Translations under genes and position numbers: made by a program
DNA from: Helicobacter rappini
Lineage (GTDB): Bacteria > Campylobacterota > Campylobacteria > Campylobacterales > Helicobacteraceae
Assembly: GCF_900198625.1 (NCBI RefSeq)
Contig: NZ_FZPK01000006.1
Coordinates: 1 to 64,000, forward strand
Direction of reading: 5' to 3'
DNA length: 64,000 nt
In this document: positions 43,893 through 52,954 of the stretch, in pieces
Position numbering within the stretch: position 1 is the first letter of the stretch
How the letters are laid out: each line of letters opens with the position of its first letter
Notes under the pieces: generated by a model
What the model saw: the letters and a program-made list of their open reading frames with translations, nothing else
Database searches by the model: none
Told to the model about the DNA's origin: nothing

Positions 43893-44147
43893 TTATAAAA
43901 TATGCACTTCGTAAATATAATCCTTTGTATCCATGCTATAACGCAATTCTCGTATAAGCGTGTGATGATTTTTCCCTTTGAAAAAGCTCTCAAGTTTTTT
44001 CAAATCTTTTTCCGCATTTTCTCTATCAAGATAAAATATTGCACCTTTGCTACCGCTTTCTTCCACCTTTTTTGCCATTGCTTCAAATGTAATGGTGTTT
44101 GCCTTGATATCTGCCTTGAGACTTTCTTTAGCAAGTTTTAGTTCCAT
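43893..44147 (-). CDS. Small hypothetical protein
   Basis: Has 84 residues: an N-terminal helical, Lys/Glu-rich half (MELKLAKESLKADIKANTIT) and a C-terminal half with KGKNHHTLIRELRYSMDTKDYIYEVHIL. AAAAAGGA lies six bases before the ATG. It is downstream of the tRNA cluster and well placed as a gene. Not recognised. Confidence 0.65.
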   Translation of the reverse strand: MELKLAKESLKADIKANTITFEAMAKKVEESGSKGAIFYLDRENAEKDLKKLESFFKGKNHHTLIRELRYSMDTKDYIYEVHIL

Positions 44148-44301
44148 GTATATCCTTTTTCACATATTTAAAATGAATGGTATTCTATCTTAATCTTGTT
44201 AAGATGTTAGCATTACAGCATAATAAGATTATTATCTCCGCAACGCCACGCAACATGCGAAAAAATACTTTGTATGGTTAATTGAATAATTCAGAAAGAA
44301 G

Positions 44302-44378
44302 TGGTACGCCCAAGAGGATTCGAACCTCTGACCTACGGCTTAGAAGGCCGTTGCTCTATCCAGCTGAGCTATGAGCGC
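44302..44378 (-). tRNA. tRNA-Arg (anticodon TCT)
   Basis: Cloverleaf on the minus strand with loop CTTCTAA, a G-T first pair and encoded CCA (TGG at 44302-44304 on plus). Last in the four-tRNA cluster. Confidence 0.92.
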
Positions 44379-44384
44379 ATGAAG

Positions 44385-44461
44385 TGGTACGCCCAAAGGG
44401 AGTCGAACCCCTAACCCCCAGATCCGAAGTCTGGTGCTCTATCCAATTGAGCTATGGACGC
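44385..44461 (-). tRNA. tRNA-Arg (anticodon TCG)
   Basis: Anticodon stem CCAGA/TCTGG with loop CTTCGGA, so the anticodon is TCG. Encoded CCA. Its acceptor GCGTCCA is similar to that of the adjacent Arg tRNA. Confidence 0.92.
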
Positions 44462-44504
44462 ATAAAGCTTCGCTTATATTATGCTTTGTAACAATGTAGA
44501 AATA

Positions 44505-44582
44505 TGGGGTGGATGATGGGGCTCGAACCCACGACCCTCAGAGCCACAACCTGATGCTCTAACCAACTGAGCTACACCCACC
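44505..44582 (-). tRNA. tRNA-His (anticodon GTG)
   Basis: Anticodon loop TTGTGGC. The extra 5' G (position -1) and discriminator C typical of tRNA-His are both visible. Encoded CCA. Confidence 0.93.
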
Positions 44583-44610
44583 ATACATGCCTTAATACGC
44601 TAAGTGAAAA

Positions 44611-44688
44611 TGGTCGGGGCGAAAGGATTCGAACCTTCGACCCCTTGGTCCCAAACCAAGTACTCTAACCAGACTGAGCTACGCCCCG
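44611..44688 (-). tRNA. tRNA-Pro (anticodon TGG)
   Basis: Acceptor CGGGGCG pairs with CGCCCCG; anticodon loop TTTGGGA; encoded CCA. First in the cluster after the promoter at 44706. Confidence 0.93.
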
Positions 44689-44705
44689 ACACAAAAAAAG
44701 AAGTG

Positions 44706-44734
44706 ATTATAAGATATTTTTATAATAAAGTCAA
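44706..44734 (-). promoter_or_regulatory. Sigma70 promoter of the Pro-His-Arg-Arg tRNA cluster
   Basis: On the minus strand: TTGACT (44734-44729), 17 bases, TATAAT (44711-44706), 17 bases before the tRNA-Pro 5' end. Confidence 0.85.
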
Positions 44735-44955
44735 GATATTTTTATTATTTTAAGTTTAGTTTTTTTGTTTGTTCTCAAATGTTGTTTTATAATAGATATA
44801 GCAAAAACAAGTAGAGTTAGGCTTTTATGGAGAATCTGTGAGAGTTTGTTTCTATAGTAAAAAACATTTATACTATGTTTGTATCTGTTGTATTATATTT
44901 TTGCTCTCTCTGCAAAAATTCGAGTTTCTCGACAAACATAAAACTACAATATAAC

Positions 44956-44963
44956 GCTATAAT
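44956..44963 (+). promoter_or_regulatory. Probable -10 element of dxs
   Basis: GCTATAAT with TATAAT at 44958-44963, about 25 bases before the ATG, with AAGGAG in between. No -35. The stretch 44735-44950 holds nothing else. Confidence 0.45.
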
Positions 44964-44987
44964 ATCAAGGAACAAAAAGGAGAGATA

Positions 44988-47417
44988 ATGCGGCAATCTA
45001 TATCCACAACTAGCAATACGGCTTTACCTATTGATACACTTGTTGATACTCTTACTGATAATCTTGATATGCAAATTGATACTGCAAAGCAAGTAGCCAC
45101 ACCTTGTAGTATCACACAAAAACTGCTCAATAATGAAGACATTCATCATTTATTGCCACATGCAAGCATAGCGGAGTTAAAAAGCATAGCAGAGTTAATA
45201 CGACATAGAATCTTAGAAGTGGTGAGTAAAAATGGTGGGCATTTAAGTTCTACGCTTGGAGCGGTTGAATTGATTGTGGGAATGCACTCGGTGTTTGACT
45301 GCTCTTTGCACCCATTTATCTATGATGTGAGTCATCAAGCCTATGCACATAAATTGCTTACAGGGCGATACAAGGCATTTGAGAGTTTGCGTCAAATTGA
45401 TGGCATAAGTGGTTTTATCGCACCTTATGAAAGCAGTCTTGACTACTTTATAGCAGGGCATAGCTCGACTTCACTCTCTCTTGCAGTAGGTGCTGCTAAG
45501 GCTAAAAAGCTAAGAAATGATCCGCATAAGCCCATTGTAATGATAGGCGATGGCTCCATGAGTGCGGGGCTAGTCTATGAAGCGTTGAATGAATTAGGGG
45601 ATTTAAAACTGCCTGTAATCATTATCTTAAATGATAATGAAATGAGTATTGCAAAGCCTATTGGTGCGATTTCTAAGATTCTATCAAAGACTATCGCTAG
45701 TCCGCTGTATCAATCCATGAAAGAAAAAGTGAAAAAAATCGTGGATAAAATGCCAAATGGCACGACTTTTATCGCAAAACGATTTGAAGAGAGTTTTAAA
45801 CTCATTACGCCCGGATTATTATTTGAAGAGTTTGGGATTGACTATATAGGACCAATTGATGGCAATAATATAGAAGAAGTCGTTACTACGCTAAAAAATG
45901 TCGCCTACTTAAATCGTCCCGTATTGCTGCATTGCCAAACTATAAAGGGCAAAGGCTATCAAATCGCTGAGGGTAAATATGAAAAATGGCATGGCGTTGC
46001 CCCATTTGATTTAAATACAGGACAAGCGATTGCAAAAAGTGCGATTAAAAGTCCAACTGCTGTGTTTAGCGATACGCTTTTAAGTATGGCACAACTCAAT
46101 GAAAAAATCGTAGGCGTAACCGCAGCTATGCCAAGTGGCACAGGGCTAGATAAACTCATGGATATAATGCCAGAGAGATTCTTTGATGTCGCAATAGCAG
46201 AGCAGCACGCAGTAACCTCTATGGCAGCTATGGCAAAGGAGGGCTTTAAGCCCTATATTGCTATCTATTCTACTTTTTTACAACGAGCATTTGATCAGAT
46301 TGTGCATGATACTTGCATTATGAATCTCCCCGTTGTATTTTGCATTGATAGAGCTGGGATTGTGGGTGAAGATGGTGAAACGCATCAAGGCTTACTAGAT
46401 ATTGCCTATCTACAAAGCATACCAAATATAACTCTCATCGCCCCAAGAGATAATAGCACGCTTTCTCTGCAACTTGAATATTCACAATATGTAACTTCAC
46501 CACTTGCTATCCGCTATCCTAGAGGGCAGTTTATGCTAGAAAAATGCTATATGCGTTTAGATTCTATTATAAAGGATTATGATACAAAAGCAAGGCAAAA
46601 TATAGAATCTAATAATTGTTATGTTGAGCGAAGCGAAATATCTCAAAGTTTAGATTCTAATAAACACATAACAGAATCTACAAAAAGCACTAAAGAGACA
46701 ACGCAAACAGATTCTAAAACAACCGCTTGTCATACTGAGCCTTTAGGCGAAGTATCTAATACAGAATCTAAAAAAGATTCAAATAAAGATTTTTCGCTTT
46801 TGTCAAAAACTCAAAACGACAAGAATCTAGAATCTCAACCATTTGGGCGGGTGCAAGGCATTGGGGTGCAAGATAATGAGAATTTAGAATCTTGTAGAAT
46901 AGTCCTGCAGAATCTTCACAACACACAAAACTATAACACACACCTAAAAGCACACAAAGCACAAATGCTATATGATAGCTTAGTGCATACAAAAGATTCT
47001 ATACAACATAACACAGAATCTAGCAGGAAAAAGATTCTACTCATAGGCTATGGCAATGGTGTGGGTCGTATGCTTGATGTATGGCTTAGTTTGCTAATAG
47101 AGCATAATATCCATGCTTCACTGCTTGATATAATTAGCTTAAAGCCGCTTGATACTGATATGCTTACTATGTGTTTGAGAGACTATACGCATATTTTTGT
47201 TATGAGTGATAGTTATAAGCTAAATGGTGTTGGTGCATGTATCATGCAGTTTGCATTTAGCGAGTTAGAGCGTGGCAATCTAGCACAGATTCCAAAGATT
47301 ATAAGCTTTGAGATAGAAGATATTTTTGTAAAACATGGAAACACACAAAAGATTGAAAAACAGCTTAATATAGACACAGAAAGTTTGGTGTCTAAAATTT
47401 TAGAATCTTACTTTTAG
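44988..47417 (+). CDS. dxs: 1-deoxy-D-xylulose-5-phosphate synthase with repeat-derived linker
   Basis: First step of the MEP isoprenoid pathway: pyruvate plus glyceraldehyde 3-phosphate, with thiamine diphosphate. It has 809 residues where about 620 is normal. The TPP-binding GDGSMSAGLVYEALN, GHSSTSLSLAVG, KGKGYQIAE, DIAIAEQHAVT-type VAIAEQHAVTSMA and DRAGIVGEDGETHQG are all intact. About 40 extra residues precede the usual N-terminus. A block of about 145 residues (536-680) lies between LAIRYPRGQ and KILLIGYGNG, the linker before the C-terminal domain. That block contains CYVERSEIS, CHTEPLGEVS and DFSLLSKTQNDK, the coding form of the palindromic repeat, plus many DSK/ESK units. The catalytic core is undamaged. 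Confidence 0.95.
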   Translation: MRQSISTTSNTALPIDTLVDTLTDNLDMQIDTAKQVATPCSITQKLLNNEDIHHLLPHASIAELKSIAELIRHRILEVVSKNGGHLSSTLGAVELIVGMHSVFDCSLHPFIYDVSHQAYAHKLLTGRYKAFESLRQIDGISGFIAPYESSLDYFIAGHSSTSLSLAVGAAKAKKLRNDPHKPIVMIGDGSMSAGLVYEALNELGDLKLPVIIILNDNEMSIAKPIGAISKILSKTIASPLYQSMKEKVKKIVDKMPNGTTFIAKRFEESFKLITPGLLFEEFGIDYIGPIDGNNIEEVVTTLKNVAYLNRPVLLHCQTIKGKGYQIAEGKYEKWHGVAPFDLNTGQAIAKSAIKSPTAVFSDTLLSMAQLNEKIVGVTAAMPSGTGLDKLMDIMPERFFDVAIAEQHAVTSMAAMAKEGFKPYIAIYSTFLQRAFDQIVHDTCIMNLPVVFCIDRAGIVGEDGETHQGLLDIAYLQSIPNITLIAPRDNSTLSLQLEYSQYVTSPLAIRYPRGQFMLEKCYMRLDSIIKDYDTKARQNIESNNCYVERSEISQSLDSNKHITESTKSTKETTQTDSKTTACHTEPLGEVSNTESKKDSNKDFSLLSKTQNDKNLESQPFGRVQGIGVQDNENLESCRIVLQNLHNTQNYNTHLKAHKAQMLYDSLVHTKDSIQHNTESSRKKILLIGYGNGVGRMLDVWLSLLIEHNIHASLLDIISLKPLDTDMLTMCLRDYTHIFVMSDSYKLNGVGACIMQFAFSELERGNLAQIPKIISFEIEDIFVKHGNTQKIEKQLNIDTESLVSKILESYF
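46617..46642 (+). repeat. Left-arm fragment of the palindromic repeat in dxs
   Basis: TTGTTATGTTGAGCGAAGCG then AAATATC, in the CxxERSEIS frame (Cys-Tyr-Val-Glu-Arg-Ser-Glu-Ile-Ser). No right arm. Confidence 0.8.
46727..46824 (+). repeat. Complete palindromic repeat element in dxs (in frame)
   Basis: Left arm TTGTCATACTGAGCCTTTAG then GCGAAGTATC, centre ACAGAATCTAAAAAAGATTC, right arm GATTTTTCGCTTTTGTCAAA then AACTCAAAACGACAAG. The left-arm variant equals the one at 27381. Confidence 0.85.
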
Positions 47418-47564
47418 TTCAATGTAAAATATTAAACTTCTATATCATGCGATCATCTCAACATATTGTTTCAATGCTTATACAAGCAAATAAAGACAAC
47501 AAGAACTTTACATTTTTATCATACAATGCAATGCTAGAGATAATGGCAACAAAATAGGTAGATA

Positions 47565-48860
47565 ATGACAACAAAACATGGCACAAAACGCAAGGTATAT
47601 GACTATACACATAGAGTTCAAACGCTAGATTCTATAAATTATCTTAAACTACATGCGACTTTTTGCCTTATTTTACTGCTTGATGTAGCCTTGTTTTGCT
47701 TCATGACTAGCCAAACGAGCATATATATTAGAGAAGCACATGATTTTTTTAATAAAGATACTCTTCCAAGCTATCTTGCAAATATCGGCGTATCTTTTAT
47801 GCAACACTTTTTTCATAATCCATTGTTCAATGATTATGGTATGCGTCTGCCTTTTATATGTCTGCATATACTTAATTGCATACTGATGTATAGCATTTCA
47901 CTACATATCTTGCATAAAAGTAGCGATTCGATTGTATGTGTGCTACTTTTTATGGCGATACCGGGCGTATCAGCCCAAGCTTTAGTTCTCTCTTACATGG
48001 GGGTTTTAACACTTTTATGCTTACTTATTGTGTATTTTCAAGTGCGTTACAAACGCATTGCTTATGAGTTATTTATCATTGCTGTATTTTTAGATTCTGG
48101 TGCGGCGATCTTGTGTTTAGCTCTCTTTTTTTACGCACTCTTAAAGCGAAAAGCCTATACAATGGTTTTTAGTATGATATGTTTTGGTGTTAATATGTAT
48201 CAATTTGCACCTATACATGGCGTCCCAAATTCATATTTTTTCGATACTTTGGGGCTTATGTCGCTGGTTTTTACGCCTGTATTGTTTGTATATTATGTCG
48301 CTGCTACCTATAGCTACACTTTTAAAAAGTCCCCATTATTATTGCATCTCATACCATTTGTTGGATTTTTATTCATCATGCTGTTTTCAACACGGCAAAA
48401 GATTGAAATTGAGAGTTTTTTGCCGCCATTATGCGTTGGGATTCCATTTTTTATGCAAAAGATTCTCTTTGACTTGCGTTCTCGTTTGCCACAATTTAGA
48501 ATGCGATATAAGATTCGCATTTATGGGCTTATTTTATTTTTACTATTTGGAAATATAGCGCTTTTTGGCAATAAAATTACCTACTATATAAGTGATGTGC
48601 AACATAACTTTGCCTATTCGTTTTATGAAGCAAAAGATATAGCAAAGGAATTGTATAAGCGAAATATAACACATGTCAATGTGCCAAATAGTGATTTAGC
48701 CCTGCGACTTAACTTTTATGGTATCAACACAGACATAAAAGACAATCCGCCAAAATACACACTCACAGCAAACAATAAAGGCTCTATCATAATAACTTAT
48801 GGCAACACTAAAGTTGCACAATACGCCCTTATCCCTTATAAAATCACGCATAAAAAGTAG
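47565..48860 (+). CDS. Polytopic membrane protein, possibly GT-C-like, unknown function
   Basis: Has 431 residues with about ten hydrophobic helices, the first at about 30-50. A periplasmic loop after it (IREAHDFFNKDTLPSYLANIG..HNPLFNDYGMRLPFICLHIL) recalls the first loop of GT-C glycosyltransferases such as ArnT or PMT, including an acidic pair, but the match is by pattern only. A soluble C-terminal domain of about 80 residues follows the last helix. In H. pylori an uncharacterised membrane protein gene also neighbours dxs. AGG lies six bases before the ATG. Confidence 0.7.
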   Translation: MTTKHGTKRKVYDYTHRVQTLDSINYLKLHATFCLILLLDVALFCFMTSQTSIYIREAHDFFNKDTLPSYLANIGVSFMQHFFHNPLFNDYGMRLPFICLHILNCILMYSISLHILHKSSDSIVCVLLFMAIPGVSAQALVLSYMGVLTLLCLLIVYFQVRYKRIAYELFIIAVFLDSGAAILCLALFFYALLKRKAYTMVFSMICFGVNMYQFAPIHGVPNSYFFDTLGLMSLVFTPVLFVYYVAATYSYTFKKSPLLLHLIPFVGFLFIMLFSTRQKIEIESFLPPLCVGIPFFMQKILFDLRSRLPQFRMRYKIRIYGLILFLLFGNIALFGNKITYYISDVQHNFAYSFYEAKDIAKELYKRNITHVNVPNSDLALRLNFYGINTDIKDNPPKYTLTANNKGSIIITYGNTKVAQYALIPYKITHKK

Positions 48861-49216
48861 GGATAGATTCTTATGTGATTTTACCTTGTAGTTGAATAGA
48901 ATCTTTAGAGGTTATGCAAGTGTTATTGTGTAATCTTAATTTATCTCAGTTTTTCATGCCCCAATCCCCTAGTCTAATACTAAGAAAATATCTTTTTTAC
49001 TCTTTATGCAACCCTTTAAAACTTAATCAAACATATTTTTATAAGAAAGTATTGAAAGTAATGTAATTTTGCCTTATCAATATGTTTTTTAGTTATAACA
49101 AATATATGAGAGATTAATAGAATTATGTAAAACTTTTAATGTAGGGCTTTGGAGTATTGATACTTTTTTACATTGGTTTTTTAGGTGCTTGTAAGGTTAA
49201 GATATTAGTAGGGTAA
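48861..49216. other. Intergenic region between convergent genes
   Basis: AT-rich; no gene, hairpin terminator or repeat element that I can support. Confidence 0.5.
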
Positions 49217-50557
49217 TTACCCTCTCTCATCAATAATACTTGCTTGTCTTGTGTATGTAAGGCTAGATTCTGTAATATCTAATCTTTGGTTTGGTTGTGT
49301 GGTTTTAGAATCTTGCAAATTTTTAGAATCTTGTAAGTTAGCAGAATTACTCGCATATTTAGAATCTTTTGTATTTATAGAATCTTGTGTAATTTTTGAG
49401 TTTTGTAGATTGTTAGAATCTTGTATAATGTCTGTATTAGATTCTGTGTCTGCTTGTGATATTGGTGCGTTTAGATTCTGCAATAAAATCCGCTCATCTA
49501 AGAAGAATTTTGCCTGCAATATGGCTAATACAATATCAGGTGTAATGCTATCCATATTCAATCCATAGTCGCTATACTCATGAGAATCTTTTGGGTTAAA
49601 TAGACCAAAAGGCGTGCAAATTACATGCTTTTTGTTTTGACTGATGGGGGCATATCGGTGCGGATTTATCGTATTTTTATACGGGAATATTGAAAAGGTG
49701 CTAGTATCAAGTGCGGCAGCAGCGTGTAAAAGCGTGTTATTATTAGCGATAAAAAGGCTACTTAGGTGGATTAGGGCTAGGATTTGTGTGATAGTATTTG
49801 TTTTTGTCGTGCTGTCTTGTGCTGTGCTAGAAAAAAGATTTTTTTGTGAGAGATTTGGGAATTGTGAAAGCATAGCTTGATAACCTTGCATTTCATCAAT
49901 TGGGGCTAGTATCAATACATTATGAAACTTAGCGAGGGCATTTGCAATGGTGAAAAAATGCCTACTCTTCCAGCCTAGCTCTTGCAATCCATAACTTGGA
50001 CAGATTGCAATATAGCTAGTGTCTAGGGTTGTGTCAAACTTCTGCGCGATAATCTCTTGGGCGGTGGCTATATCGCTTAGTTTTAGATATAGCTTTGGAT
50101 ATATGAATTGTTTGCATTGCAGAAATCGCAGTAAATCAAAGTTATATTCAGCTTCATGTTTGTTATTTAATGTGCGTTTTTGCTTAATTTTATAGTTAAA
50201 AAGAAGTGAATAAAAGTGTGAAAATACACCTATTCTAGCTTTAATCCCAGCACGAAATAATGCTATTGTGCTTTTTTTATCAGCTACAAGTGAGAGTGAA
50301 ATATTAATCTTTGCATTTTTTAAGGATTTTGCTAGATTTGGGTCTGTGTCAATGCAAAAAATCTTGTGTATATGTGGATTATTTTGAAAAAAGTCTTGCA
50401 TACTTGAGTGCAAAAGAAAGCTAATTTTAGAGTTTGGAAACTCATTTGCAAGGGCATTTATGCAATGCAGGGAGAGTATAAGACTTGCACCATTTTTATA
50501 CTCATTGCAATGAACGAGTAGAAAATGATAAGGGTTATTTGTATTTAGTGTTAGCAT
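49217..50557 (-). CDS. Glycosyltransferase family 9 (heptosyltransferase-like) with disordered tail
   Basis: Has 446 residues. The first 350 or so follow the ADP-heptose:LPS heptosyltransferase plan: an N-terminal FLLVHCNEYKNGASLILSLHCINAL, DKKSTIALFRAGIKARIG and the sugar-nucleotide site LFIANNNTLLHAAAALDTSTFSIFP. Members add heptose or similar sugars to the lipopolysaccharide core in the cytoplasm. The final 90 or so residues are a low-complexity tail of QDSNN, LQDSK and TKDSK units dense in AGATTCT/AGAATCT. AAAGGC precedes the ATG six bases away, just past the aroK stop, so the two are co-transcribed. Acceptor and donor sugars are not determinable. Confidence 0.8.
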   Translation of the reverse strand: MLTLNTNNPYHFLLVHCNEYKNGASLILSLHCINALANEFPNSKISFLLHSSMQDFFQNNPHIHKIFCIDTDPNLAKSLKNAKINISLSLVADKKSTIALFRAGIKARIGVFSHFYSLLFNYKIKQKRTLNNKHEAEYNFDLLRFLQCKQFIYPKLYLKLSDIATAQEIIAQKFDTTLDTSYIAICPSYGLQELGWKSRHFFTIANALAKFHNVLILAPIDEMQGYQAMLSQFPNLSQKNLFSSTAQDSTTKTNTITQILALIHLSSLFIANNNTLLHAAAALDTSTFSIFPYKNTINPHRYAPISQNKKHVICTPFGLFNPKDSHEYSDYGLNMDSITPDIVLAILQAKFFLDERILLQNLNAPISQADTESNTDIIQDSNNLQNSKITQDSINTKDSKYASNSANLQDSKNLQDSKTTQPNQRLDITESSLTYTRQASIIDERG

Positions 50558-50569
50558 GAATATGCCTTT

Positions 50570-51082
50570 TTATTGTGGGTGTATAGGTTTTGTGTGCAGT
50601 AGAGATATGATTCTATCAACTATTGCTTGTGTATCTTGTCTAGAATCTATAATGTAATCACATGAGTTTTCATATATTTTAATGCGTTCATTATAGAGGG
50701 CTTTGGCTGTAGATATGTCATCAAATAGAGGTCGTGTGTTTTCTTTTGTGGCTTCTTTTAAAATGCGTTGTGTGATTGTATCAAAATCGCTTTGCAAATA
50801 GAAACATACACCAAGCCCTCTTACATTATTAAAGATTGGCATACCACCACCTGTTGCGATAATATACCCTTTTTGTGTGGAAAAAGATTCTATAAAAAGA
50901 GATTCTAAATGGCGGAAATATGCCTCGCCTTTATATGTGAAAATATCTTTAACACTGCTTTTTTCCTTCTTCGCTATATATGTATCACTATCTATAAAGG
51001 GCATATTTAGGGCTGTTGCAAGTAGCTTTGCGATGGTGCTTTTACCGCTACCCATAAAGCCTATTAAGATGATATTATCCAT
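50570..51082 (-). CDS. aroK: Shikimate kinase
   Basis: Phosphorylates shikimate in aromatic amino-acid synthesis. It has 170 residues. Walker A GFMGSGKST is at 8-16; the shikimate-binding DSD and the GGG in IATGGGMP follow, and then the lid arginine in ENTRPLF. No deviations seen. Upstream of, and nearly abutting, the GT9 gene. Confidence 0.95.
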   Translation of the reverse strand: MDNIILIGFMGSGKSTIAKLLATALNMPFIDSDTYIAKKEKSSVKDIFTYKGEAYFRHLESLFIESFSTQKGYIIATGGGMPIFNNVRGLGVCFYLQSDFDTITQRILKEATKENTRPLFDDISTAKALYNERIKIYENSCDYIIDSRQDTQAIVDRIISLLHTKPIHPQ

Positions 51083-51180
51083 TGCTTGTCTCTCTTTTGT
51101 TTTATTAAAGCGTTTTTCGTGGTGGTTTTAATTGAGTATTATAACAAATATTTGGGGTTATATGATGAAGAACAAGCATA

Positions 51181-52308
51181 CTATACATACACCCTTGCGA
51201 CGCGTTTTGATACTGCACAGGTAAGCTCATAATTAATCGTGCCTATGTGTGCGGCTAGCTCATCTACGCTAAGAATATTGCCAAAATCATCATAGCCAAA
51301 CAACACAGCACAATCTCCCACCTTCACTTCTTCTATATCACTCACATCAACCATGCATTGATCCATGCAGATATTACCTATAACCCTTGCTCTTTTACCG
51401 CGTATTAAAACTTCTGCTTTATTAGATAAAAGTCGCATATATCCATCAGCGTAGCCCACTGGTAATGTAGCGATTTTAGTTTTCTTATGTGTGATAAAAG
51501 TGCCACCATAACTCACACATTCATTCGTATCAACTTCTTTAATATGCACGATATGCGCTCTAAAACTCATAACAGGTTTTAACTCTAAGCCTTGCATATC
51601 CATCGCAAAAGATGGCTTTAAACCATAGGCAATGATACCAAGTCTTACCATATCTAAATGCGTTTTACTCGCATTCATAATACTTGCACTATTAGCACAA
51701 TGTAGCAGTGTATCTTCATGCTTAGGAAGCAAAGATACAAAAGCACAAAATCGTTCATACTGCAGATTCAAATATCCCAAATCACAATCTGCACTCGCAA
51801 AATGCGTAAAGATACCGCGTATAAAAACATTTGAGAGTTTTGCTATTTCATGGATTTCATTGAGACTTTTTGAATCGCATTGATAGCCAATTCGATTCAT
51901 ACCAGTATCAAGCTTGATATGTATTTTTGCTTGTTTATTCTGTCTTTTTGCACTTTTATTTAGCTCTCTTGCCATGTCTATATCATATACGCATAGCTCA
52001 ATGTCATGCTTAATCGCCTCATCAACGACAGAAGGCGGCGTATATCCCAAGACTAGAATCTTAGCTTGTGTTAAATGCTCTCTTAGCTCCATTGCCTCAT
52101 CAAAAGTGGCAACACCTACTTGATAGATTCCGTGTGTTAGGGCGAGTTTTCCCAACTTTAATGCGCCATGCCCATACGCATCAGCCTTTAAGACTAACAT
52201 TAAATATGTGCGTTGTGGCACATATTCGCGTATCAGCTTTAGATTATGTAGAAAATGGTCTGTATGAATATTTGCATAGACATAACGCTTTAAATCTTTA
52301 TGTGCCAT
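51181..52308 (-). CDS. alr: Alanine racemase
   Basis: Interconverts L- and D-alanine for peptidoglycan, using PLP. It has 375 residues. The PLP lysine is in VLKADAYGHG; the substrate-side KLDTGMNRIG, the HFASAD region and the catalytic tyrosine in ECVSYGGTF are present. Divergent from nikR across 175 bp. A weak ribosome-binding site (GAAAG). Confidence 0.95.
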   Translation of the reverse strand: MAHKDLKRYVYANIHTDHFLHNLKLIREYVPQRTYLMLVLKADAYGHGALKLGKLALTHGIYQVGVATFDEAMELREHLTQAKILVLGYTPPSVVDEAIKHDIELCVYDIDMARELNKSAKRQNKQAKIHIKLDTGMNRIGYQCDSKSLNEIHEIAKLSNVFIRGIFTHFASADCDLGYLNLQYERFCAFVSLLPKHEDTLLHCANSASIMNASKTHLDMVRLGIIAYGLKPSFAMDMQGLELKPVMSFRAHIVHIKEVDTNECVSYGGTFITHKKTKIATLPVGYADGYMRLLSNKAEVLIRGKRARVIGNICMDQCMVDVSDIEEVKVGDCAVLFGYDDFGNILSVDELAAHIGTINYELTCAVSKRVARVYV

Positions 52309-52420
52309 TGTGTTGCTTTCGTGGTTTGATAATATTTTGTAATTCTACTTAAAACTTTGCTAAGTGTTGTTAGCTTTTCATTTGTAATATGGCTATGAAA
52401 TATTTAATTTATATAGAGTT

Positions 52421-52429
52421 TGCTATAAT
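52421..52429 (+). promoter_or_regulatory. Extended -10 promoter of nikR
   Basis: TGCTATAAT with TATAAT at 52424-52429, about 55 bases before the ATG. I could not recognise a NikR operator with confidence. Confidence 0.55.
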
Positions 52430-52483
52430 TATGCGAGTTTTTGAGTGATTTATAAACTAGATTCTAAATAAAATGAGATAGAT

Positions 52484-52954
52484 ATGCGACAGGTAAAGAG
52501 TGAAAAAACACAAGAAAATAAAGATTCAATTATTCGTTTTTCTGTGTCCTTGCCATTGGGGTTGCTTGATGAGCTTGATAGTAAGATTACGCAAAATGGC
52601 TATACTTCGCGTTCAGAACTTATCCGCGATATGATACGCGAAAAGCTAGTCGATGAAAAATGGGATAAGGGCGAGAGTGAGGGGACAAAAGAGCATTTAG
52701 GTGTGTTGGTGTTGATTTATGATCATCATCAAAGAGGGCTAAATCAAAAAAAGAATGAAATAGAACATAATAATCATTTAGTGCAAATTATCTGCACAAC
52801 GCATGTGCATGTCGATCATCATAATTGCCTTGAAACCATTATCCTTAAAGGCAAGAAAGAAGATATTGAAAAGCTGTGCATAGAGATTGGTGGATTACTT
52901 GGGGTTAAATTTGCAAAACTCACACGCACTGCAAGTTTTATGGAGCAAATGTAG
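52484..52954 (+). CDS. nikR: Nickel-responsive regulator NikR
   Basis: Has 156 residues: an N-terminal ribbon-helix-helix DNA-binding domain ([33 protein letters not shown]) and a C-terminal ACT-like nickel-binding domain with the His/Cys cluster [11 protein letters not shown]. In Helicobacter it activates urease and represses nickel uptake and storage genes when nickel is abundant. Together with the arginase and the ArsR-like regulator it fits a urease-positive, acid- or ammonia-handling lifestyle, although no urease gene is in the window. Confidence 0.95.
   Translation: MRQVKSEKTQENKDSIIRFSVSLPLGLLDELDSKITQNGYTSRSELIRDMIREKLVDEKWDKGESEGTKEHLGVLVLIYDHHQRGLNQKKNEIEHNNHLVQIICTTHVHVDHHNCLETIILKGKKEDIEKLCIEIGGLLGVKFAKLTRTASFMEQM

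Noticed and set aside
43793-43993. Open frames between BI-1 and the 84-residue gene
   Set aside because: They overlap the better-supported 43893-44147 gene in another frame and lack ribosome-binding sites.
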